Source of the DNA: Cronobacter sakazakii
Lineage (GTDB): Bacteria > Pseudomonadota > Gammaproteobacteria > Enterobacterales > Enterobacteriaceae
Assembly: GCF_000982825.1 (NCBI RefSeq)
Contig: NZ_CP011047.1
Coordinates: forward strand, 248,001 to 312,000
Direction of reading: 5' to 3'
Length of the DNA stretch: 64,000 nucleotides
Below, one piece after another: positions 57,266 to 64,000 of the stretch. A program made the position numbers and the translations under genes. The notes beneath the pieces were generated by a model that was given only the letters and a program-made list of their open reading frames with translations, searched no databases and had not been told where the DNA came from. Each line of letters starts with the position of its first letter. Within the stretch, counting starts at the first letter, position 1.

Positions 57266-60200
57266 TTACGCATCCGATTTAACAGAAAACTCACGCAGCA
57301 ACCGGAGGTTCTGTAATTTCTCCGCCGCATTGGCAGGCATATTCTGCGGATAATGGCGCAACAGATTCAGCCAGCAATCGTAAGCATCGTCCCAGTCCTC
57401 ACAAAGCTGGGCGAGTTCACACCGCAGCATCCACGCTTTCTGGTTGTAACGGCTAAGTTTATTGCGAACGACAGAGAGCGCCTGACTAAAGCGTCCGGCC
57501 TCTCTCAGCGCTTCTGCATAGATAAGACAGAACTCATCATCCGGTTTATTTTGTGCCTCAAAGAGTGCGATCGCCTCACCGGCTTTTTTCAGTTCCAGAC
57601 ACGCCTGCGCATAGATTTTCAGGAAACGCACATCATTTCTCAGCGCATCACTCAGAGTACCGTATAGCGTATACAGCTCTTTATATTTATCGGTACGCAG
57701 CAGCGCGACGCAGTAGTAATAAAGATGCTCATCAGGCAAATGCTCGACATCCGCAGTGGCTTTATTAAGCTGGGTGAGAATTTTCTCCCAGTTCTGACGC
57801 AGGAAAGCGAGACGAGCGATTTTCAGACGACACTGCGGATCATTTTCAATATATTTTTCATATTTCACCAGGCACTGATGGGCGTCATTCAGTTTATTCA
57901 GCTGCTGATAGCAATAAGAAAGCGTAATCAGAAGCTTATTCTCAAGACTTTCTGATGAAGTCACATCAACGTCCTGCTCTTTTACATAAGCAATCCCATC
58001 AGCCCATTTTTGCTTCGCCAGAAGTAAACAGAACCGGGCATAGCTAAAACCAGCCGCAGGCCGTGCTTTCTTGCACAAAGCCTCCAGCACAAATACCTGC
58101 CCACTGCGATACAGGCAATAACAGTAGCGCGCGTTATCGATAGTCGCCTCGCCCGCCTCTTGCCAGTGAGCGGCTGCCTGCTGCCAGTGGTGCTCCGCCA
58201 TTTCTACCAGCGCCAGCCCTGCAGAAAGCGCCGTATGACGCTGTTCAGTATGACGTGCATACCAGTGGTGTATAGCGTTGCGCGCTGCGACGGTTTTCCC
58301 CTGTTTACGCAGTGCTTCAGCAAGCCCGGCGCAGCCATGTGCCTCTTCATCCTGAGTGAGTGCCAGCATCAGGTACGCCTGCCAGCGTTTTTCGGCAAGT
58401 CCCCAGCGGCGAGCATCCGCAGCCTGCTGTGCGTACTGCTGATGGATATCTTTATCTGCAAATCCTTCCGGCAGCGGCGCATCCAGCGAAGCGATCGCCT
58501 GATACGTGCGCTCACAGTTAAGGCCATCGCGGAACGGGAAGGTATCATTAATACGCTTGAGAATCTTCGCAGACGGCACCGCATCATTTTTCAACAGCGT
58601 ATTTAACTCTTTAAACAGCTCTTTTTCGGTTTCTACCACCGGGCCAAAACCATGCTTACGGTAATCGAAATAGCCTTTAGTATAAACATGTCCTGCAAAA
58701 AACTCTTTAGCATCAAACTGATAGTAAATTATTTGTTTATTTTGCACTGCCATTTCAAAAGCTACCGAAGAATAATCAGTAATCATTAGCGCGGCGCGAG
58801 AGAATACTTCCTGAATACTCCCAGTGACATGGGTAAGAACTTCAATATATTCTGGAATATCAAAGCTATTTAAATAAGGCAATATATTGAAGTGGGGGAA
58901 AAAGGCCACACGGTAATTATATTGCTTAGCACATTTCTCCAGTAAAGGAGAATGTAAAACGCTTTTCCACCGGGTGGCAAATTCACTGTGCATAAACAGA
59001 GGATTTATTTCCCTCTCATCACCATTACCTAAAACTTTCCCAACAATAGTTTGCCGCCAGGTAGGCATGATAACAATTAATCTTTCTGCAACATTATTGC
59101 TTTTTATTAATCTATCATGCCGTGGAAAACCTGTCAGAAAAACATCTTTTTTTGAATAAAAATATTTTGTTAAATTGTCGCTAATAGAATGATATTCTGC
59201 AGGCGAAGAAGTTATAAAACAATTTATTTCATCTTTAGTATTTAACCACGCCGACAGATCATCCTTTGTTACTCCATGCTGTAAAAAAACAAAATGTCTT
59301 CCTGCAAGCATTTTAGGGCCAAGGAGATTCGTAATATAGTAATTAGCATGTGAGCTAATGACTTTACTACATGATCCCAAAGCCAGCTTGTGCTCATGAG
59401 AACCAAATTCAATTAAATTGAATCCTTCTTTCTGAAGGCGTTCCCAATCATGAGATTCTTTCTTTAACGCAAAATATATATTCCTTTCTGGATAATGCTC
59501 GTGAACATAACGATAAAGATGTTCAGCATTATCGTCAGCCTGCGTATCTCGGTCTATAAAAATCCATGCATCTTGATATTCTCTTTTCTTTTCATATTTT
59601 GGCATCAAGGCAAGGAAGTGCTTTTTGATATCAGTAGCTTTTAAACCTTCTTTATATTGCTTACCGCCAAGAGAGAGACGAGTCGGCAGGTGGGAAACAG
59701 AAATATCGATCTGCTGTGCATCGCCAAGCGCTACCCACAGACGTCGCTCAAGAATCAGCGTCTCATCCATAAAATCATGACGGATCGTTTTGGCATATGC
59801 TGGAATAATGTCTTTATCATCCAGTGATATCTGCTCAAGGCTCAACGCGCTGGTAAAATAGCGCAGTTGAACCATGTGCTTGTAGGGATCGTATTTTTCA
59901 ACATAAACAATCTGGGCATCTGGTTGTAGCCCTTTAAAGAATGAAAGCATGGCGACTTTCTGAAAAAACCACGCCCCCGCCAGCTCAAAATTCATAATCG
60001 TATTTTTATCAAGGAAAACAAATATTTCCTTAAGCTTACTGATAAATTCGCGCTTTTCATCTGTCGACAAGAACGCGCTACGCTCGCCGTGATTAGTGAG
60101 CCATTTTAAATACCAGACGATTTCATAAATCACCGTCCTTTGAATATTTACAGGGACTGAGCCTTCTGTTTCATGATAGCTTTTCAATACATCCAGATAA

Positions 60201-61048
60201 CCATACTCTGGTACGTTGAGAAACCGTTCTTTTTTAGTCCATGACGTATCCAGCGTCGAAGAACCATCCTCACGCTTACGATAATAATATTTTGAGTGCT
60301 GTAAAAAAGCAGCATGACCGAATTTATCGCCTTTTAAGTATCGGGCAACAAAATGCGCATCTTCAAAATTAGGCTTAACCCTGGCGTCAAAGAAAACTTG
60401 TTTTGCAAAAATTATATCTGCTCGAAAAAAGGCAGTGCTGGCTGACAGCTGGATTTCCTTTTCCATACTGCCAAGCGGCACAAGTTGATTCCCTTTTTTA
60501 AATTTGAAACCAAGAGGATGTGCATCCTTATACTGATTCTTGGCTTCATAAAACATAATAGTATTACAACCCACCATTTTAATATCTTTATCCTGATTTT
60601 GATAAAGAAAGTTATCAAGGTTGTAAAAATAATCTGCATCAACAAAATCATCGGGATCGATAAAAGTGACCCATTCGGTAGCGACTTGCTGTAACCCATT
60701 ATTACGCGCAGCTGATTGCCCCGCATTCTCTTGATAAATTTAAGTAATGTTCTTTGGATACTTCCTCTGCCATCTTTTGATGATCTCGGCGGAAGTATCC
60801 GTTGAACCATCATCGATAAGAATGAGCTGTATATTTTTTTTGAAGTTTATCCGTTGCGTCACGAAACTTTTAAAATAATCATCCAGAAAAGCACTCACGT
60901 TATACACAGCAGAAACCACAGTATAATTATAGTGCCCATCTTCTTTTTTTAGATGAAGCTTTCTGAGTTTACGCGCCTGATTGGCAGCCATATCGCTGAA
61001 GAAAAGTTTTGGGTCCCTTACCAGCTTACGGAGTTTATTATTAAACAT
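57266..61048 (-). pseudogene. GT2 glycosyltransferase / CDP-glycerol glycerophosphotransferase / TPR fusion, broken by a nonsense codon
   Basis: A 1260-codon gene starting at 61048 (MFNNKLRKLVRDPKLFF), interrupted by TAA at codon 103 (60740-60742). Upstream lies a GT2 N terminus (VVSAVYNVSAFLDDYF, LILIDDGSTDTSAEII). The same frame resumes at once after the stop with IYQENAGQSAARNNGL and the acceptor motif FIDPDDF, so a Tyr codon probably became TAA. Residues ~500-840 form a TagF/TagB-type glycerophosphotransferase (FLQHGVTKDDLS, TDYSSVAFEM). The last ~400 residues are TPR-like helices. The intact enzyme would add sugar and glycerol phosphate to a capsule backbone. The downstream frame (start possible at 60577) lacks the GT2 nucleotide-binding part. 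The first half is much more AT-rich than the TPR end. Confidence 0.85.
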
Positions 61049-62011
61049 TTTTGTACATTCCATTTTCAAAATATGTTTCGAGCATTGCAATCAGTTGTTC
61101 CTGATAATCATTGACACTATGGTTACGTGAAGAAAAATCATTGGCGCAAAAAGAGTGCGGAGAACCCCCCTGCCTGCGTGCGTTAATTAGCGCACGATAA
61201 TGCGTTTTGGCGGCAGGAGAGCGCACGTTAAAGTAATAACAAATATCCCTGGCAGGCACGGCAACGCCTCTGGCATAGGCAAACCAGGGCACCAGAAAGG
61301 TAGGCAAATTCAAATCGTGATCGCTTCTGAATTTACAGGGTAAGAAAGCGCTAATCTGTTTACTGTATCGCTGCCGGGCTTCAGTAAAAATACTTTTGCG
61401 CAGAGGCACATAAGTGTATGCCAGCGGACTATCCGGCGCAAAATCGATATCCTCAGACAGTAAATTCTTGGCGTTTAATGACGCAGAAAGTGCAGCGGTA
61501 TGTCTCCCCCGCTGCGCCATTGCCGTCAGGCTTTTACCGGCAATGAAGAGCGAAGCCAGACCATTCCCTTTAAAAAAGTGGCTTGCCGGAAGGGGGCGCG
61601 CGGCAAAGACATCATCATTAAAGTAGATAAAGTGTTCGGCAAGATCGGGGATAGCGTCTAAATGCGCTTCGATGACGTGCGAGTTAAATGTCGGCAAATA
61701 GCGCGCCGGAATAATCTCATCATGTGAAATGATTTTCACTTTTGCGATCTTTTCGGCCCACGGTAGCGGGTGCCCGTCGACAACAATAAATATCCGGCGA
61801 ACCCAGGGCATGAACATCAGTACGCTCTGTACCGAATAAAAAATTTCGTTGTGGTTATCGAAGCGCGCAGGGTCATGATCAATGCCCGCCTCTGCTTGTA
61901 GATGATGCTTCCGACACTGCTCGAATTTACTGCGCCACTGGCCGTCGCCGTTATCCACCCAGGTAAAAACCACATCTACCGGAAAAGTCACATTATTCAT
62001 GCTCTCCAGCG

Positions 62012-62019
62012 CCAGATCA
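62012..62019. repeat. Left target-site duplication of IS1
   Basis: CCAGATCA, directly repeated at 62788-62795 on the other side of IS1; an 8-bp duplication from the insertion. Confidence 0.9.
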
Positions 62020-62034
62020 GGTAATGACTCCAAC

Positions 62035-62538
62035 TTATTGATAGTGTTTTATGTTCAGATAATGCCCGATGACTTTGTCATGCAGCTCCACCGATTTTGA
62101 GAACGACAGCGACTTCCGTCCCAGCCGTGCCAGGTGCTGCCTCAGATTCAGGTTATGCCGCTCAATTCGCTGCGTATATCGCTTGCTGATTACGTGCAGC
62201 TTTCCCTTCAGGCGGGATTCATACAGCGGCCAGCCATCCGTCATCCATATCACCACGTCAAAGGGTGACAGCAGGCTCATAAGACGCCCCAGCGTCGCCA
62301 TAGTGCGTTCACCGAATACGTGCGCAACAACCGTCTTCCGGAGCCTGTCATACGCGTAAAACAGCCAGCGCTGGCGCGATTTAGCCCCGACGTATCCCCA
62401 CTGTTCGTCCATTTCCGCGCAGACGATGACGTCACTGCCCGGCTGTATGCGCGAGGTTACCGACTGCGGCCTGAGTTTTTTAAATGGCGGAAAATCGTGT
62501 TGAGGCCAACGCCCATAATGCGGGCGGTTGCCCGGCAT
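62035..62538 (-). CDS. insB: IS1 transposase part InsB
   Basis: 167-codon frame holding the IS1 DDE catalytic domain (IVCAEMDEQWGYVG, VIWMTDGWPLYESRL, and the C-terminal FSKSVELHDKVIGHY region with the glutamate). The active InsAB' transposase arises by -1 frameshifting from insA at the A6C run. Confidence 0.93.
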   Translation of the reverse strand: MPGNRPHYGRWPQHDFPPFKKLRPQSVTSRIQPGSDVIVCAEMDEQWGYVGAKSRQRWLFYAYDRLRKTVVAHVFGERTMATLGRLMSLLSPFDVVIWMTDGWPLYESRLKGKLHVISKRYTQRIERHNLNLRQHLARLGRKSLSFSKSVELHDKVIGHYLNIKHYQ

Positions 62539-62732
62539 CCAACGCCATTCATGGCCATATCAATGATTTTCTGGTGCGTACCGGGTTGAGAAGCGGTGTA
62601 AGTGAACTGCAGTTGCCATGTTTTACGGCAGTGAGAGCAGAGATAGCGCTGATGTCCGGCGGTGCTTTTGCCGTTACGCACCACCCCGTCAGTAGCTGAA
62701 CAGGAGGGACAGCTGATAGAAACAGAAGCCAC
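62457..62732 (-). CDS. insA: IS1 protein InsA
   Basis: 91 residues: a zinc-finger (CPSCSATDG, LCSHCRKTW) followed by a helix-turn-helix (GCRATARIMGVGLNTIFRHL). It binds IS1 ends and represses transposition. The slippery A6C (62475-62481 on the minus strand) near its end directs -1 frameshifting into insB. Confidence 0.94.
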   Translation of the reverse strand: MASVSISCPSCSATDGVVRNGKSTAGHQRYLCSHCRKTWQLQFTYTASQPGTHQKIIDMAMNGVGCRATARIMGVGLNTIFRHLKNSGRSR

Positions 62733-62787
62733 TGGAGCACCTCAAAAACACCATCATACACTAAATCAGTAAGTTGGCAGCATCACC

Positions 62788-62795
62788 CCAGATCA
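62788..62795. repeat. Right target-site duplication of IS1
   Basis: CCAGATCA, the second copy of the repeat at 62012-62019. Confidence 0.9.
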
Positions 62796-62931
62796 TGCTT
62801 AATTAATACGCTCTCCTCGCTCAGCGGGCAGTTTATTTCATTAAGAAAAAGAGGATATTTATTAAGAAGATAGTCCCGTAAAAACAGACCTGGCGACGTC
62901 AGTAGCTTCCTGATTTTTCTGTATTGCATGC

Positions 62932-63597
62932 TTACAGGTTCTCCTGAGCTTTATAAGCATCAATGGCATCATCAACACTTTCGTAAAAATGCACATGATT
63001 TTCCCGACCTATAAACAACGCCGCATCGCAATACTGTTTGAGTGAGTGGAGATTGTGCGACACCATTAAAAAGCACGACTCTTGATGGCGAGCTTCAAAC
63101 AGCGTTTCGCATTTTTTACGAAAACTTGCGTCGCCAACAGCAGTGACTTCGTCCACCAGGTAGTAGTCAAATTTGAACACCATGCTCAGCCCAAACCCGA
63201 GACGCGCTTTCATGCCAGAGGAATAGGCCTTCACCGGCATGTCAAAATACTTTCCAAGCTCGGCGAATTCCTCAACGAACGCGACTTTTTGGCGGACTTC
63301 TTCTTTAGGCGCGTAAAGCCGCGCCACAAATTTCACATTTTCACGCCCGGTCAGGCTGCCCTGAAAACCCCCTGCCAGCCCGACCGGCCAGGAGATCGTG
63401 GCGCTGGAGACGATTCGCCCGCTGTCCGGGTTATCCGTCCCGCCAATCATGCGCAGCAGCGTCGATTTCCCTGCCCCGTTACGCCCTATCAGCGCCACGC
63501 TCTTGCCGGACGGCAGCGTCAGAGAGAGATCCTTAAAGACATAATGCCGCCCTGCGGGCGTGCGGTACGATTTGGTGAGATTTTCGATAGCAATCAT
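62932..63597 (-). CDS. kpsT: Capsule ABC transporter ATPase KpsT
   Basis: 221 residues. Walker A GRNGAGKSTLL, a degenerate signature AYSSGMKARLGFG and Walker B DYYLVDEVTAVGD, typical of polysaccharide exporters. With KpsM it moves lipid-linked capsule across the inner membrane. The start overlaps the kpsM stop by 4 bases (ATGA). It appears intact, but transcription from the region 3 promoter is probably blocked by the IS1 in kpsM. Confidence 0.95.
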   Translation of the reverse strand: MIAIENLTKSYRTPAGRHYVFKDLSLTLPSGKSVALIGRNGAGKSTLLRMIGGTDNPDSGRIVSSATISWPVGLAGGFQGSLTGRENVKFVARLYAPKEEVRQKVAFVEEFAELGKYFDMPVKAYSSGMKARLGFGLSMVFKFDYYLVDEVTAVGDASFRKKCETLFEARHQESCFLMVSHNLHSLKQYCDAALFIGRENHVHFYESVDDAIDAYKAQENL

Positions 63598-63970
63598 GAC
63601 GTCAGCATCGCCTCTTCCTGATGACGATAAAGCGCGAGGCCTGTGAAGAGCACTACCAGCGTGCTGACTGCGAGATACGTCAGGCTGGCTCCGTCGCTTT
63701 CATAACTTGCCGCCAGCGATTCGCGGGTCAGTTCCACCACATGCACCAGCGGGTTCCACGCGACCCAGCTTTGATATTCCTGAGGAATAGTATTGAGCGA
63801 ATACATCACGCAGGAGATGAAATAAAGCGGGCGGGTCAGCAGGGGCAGAAACTTTTCCGACTCCGGAAACGCACTACTGGTCACCATAAAAATCAGCCCG
63901 ACACCGAAGGAAAACACCACCAGACAACCCCAGACGCCAAACAGAACTAACAAATGAGAGCAGGTAAACG
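63594..63970 (-). pseudogene. kpsM: Capsule ABC transporter permease KpsM, cut by a second IS1
   Basis: Only about 125 C-terminal codons are present before the frame runs into an IS1 end at 63971. The remaining part (FGVGLIFMVTSSAFPESEKF, PLYFISCVMYSLNTIP, WNPLVHVVELTRES, end REEAMLTS-like) matches the last half of E. coli KpsM (258 residues). The N-terminal helices must lie beyond the IS1, outside the window. Without a whole permease no capsule export is expected. Confidence 0.88.
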
Positions 63971-64000
63971 GGTGATGCTGCCAACTTACTGATTTAGTGT
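63971..64000 (+). mobile_element. IS1 family element, left end only (runs out of window)
   Basis: The last 30 bases begin GGTGATGCTGCCAACTTACT and match, inverted, the insA-side end of the IS1 at 62020-62787. insA would read on the plus strand, so the two copies are in opposite orientation. The rest of the element and its duplication lie outside. Confidence 0.92.

Larger units (their letters stand above)
62020..62787 (-). mobile_element. IS1 family element, complete (768 bp)
   Basis: Exactly 768 bases from GGTAATGACTCCAACTTA to GCATCACC, with imperfect terminal inverted repeats (TAAGTTGGCAGCATCACC at the other end). It carries insA and insB on the minus strand and is flanked by an 8-bp direct repeat, which shows simple transposition into the Stealth gene. 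Some internal bases (around 62481-62492) differ from the IS1A sequence I remember, so it is an iso-IS1. Confidence 0.97.
61041..62929 (-). pseudogene. Stealth-family capsule sugar-phosphotransferase gene split by IS1
   Basis: The original gene starts at 62929 (MQYRKIRKLLTSPGLFLRDY, after AGGAGA, 2 bases past the kpsT stop) and is cut by IS1 (62020-62787). Removing IS1 and one copy of the 8-bp duplication restores one frame of 370 codons. Stealth regions are clear: PVDVVFTWVDNGDGQW, FDNHNEIFYSVQSVLMFMPW with FIVVDGHPLPW, YFNDDVF, and later KFRSDHDLNLPTFL. Stealth enzymes transfer hexose-1-phosphate units in phosphodiester-linked capsules. The downstream part (from about 62033) keeps the first conserved region but lacks the native N terminus and start site. 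Confidence 0.9.

Noticed and set aside
60412..60813. 133-codon minus-strand frame over the GT2 region
   Set aside because: It is out of frame with the GT2 motifs, which continue in the other frame across the TAA codon.
62020..64000. IS1-IS1 composite transposon carrying kpsT
   Set aside because: The first IS1 has its own target duplication inside the Stealth gene and neighbouring genes are in normal capsule order, so two independent insertions explain it better.
1..64000. CRISPR arrays, tRNA or rRNA genes
   Set aside because: No regularly spaced direct repeats, tRNA cloverleaf sequences or rRNA segments were recognised on reading.

Overview
The window is a chromosomal segment of a member of the Enterobacteriaceae, GC-rich in its core. 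Cronobacter is my best guess, from the E. coli-like gene order combined with a group 2-type kps capsule locus beside ettA; this is inference from memory, not a search. The core follows the E. coli 0/100-minute region with E. coli-like spacing: rihC-ispH-fkpB-lspA-ileS-ribF-rpsT-nhaR-nhaA-(accessory)-dnaJ-dnaK-satP-MFS-mog-talB-yaaJ-yaaA-thrCBA-yjtD-arcA-creDCBA-rob-gpmB-yjjX-trpR-slt-ettA. The typical regulatory elements are visible: thr leader and attenuator, sigma-32 dnaK promoter, FNR box before arcA, trpR operator, rpsT P2.

Left end (1-6913): the tail of a fructose/mannosyl-glycerate-type PTS permease, a GH38 alpha-mannosidase and a two-domain class I mannose-6-phosphate isomerase form a mannoside-use operon. 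They are followed by an AlaX-type tRNA editing protein and a LysR regulator.

Accessory module between nhaA and dnaJ (16759-21772): a 695-residue chitinase without a signal peptide, a 148-residue membrane-anchored winged-helix regulator, a GH108 muramidase, a three-helix holin-like protein and a LysR regulator. This matches the logic of holin/endolysin-dependent (type 10, TtsA/ChiWXYZ-like) protein export and resembles the Salmonella locus around STM0014-STM0018. It is the best candidate here for a less-described system.

Right end (49892-64000): a group 2-type capsule locus. Region 1 (kpsE, kpsD, kpsC, kpsS) is intact on the plus strand. Regions 2 and 3 run towards it on the minus strand: kpsM, kpsT, a Stealth sugar-phosphate transferase gene, a giant GT2/glycerophosphotransferase/TPR gene and an alpha/beta-hydrolase. 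The predicted polymer is teichoic-acid-like (sugar phosphate plus glycerol phosphate). Three independent lesions are visible. One IS1 with an 8-bp target duplication splits the Stealth gene, a second oppositely oriented IS1 cuts kpsM at the window edge, and a TAA codon interrupts the giant transferase. The strain is therefore predicted not to make this capsule. A further in-frame TAG removes the last 23 residues of the sensor kinase CreC.
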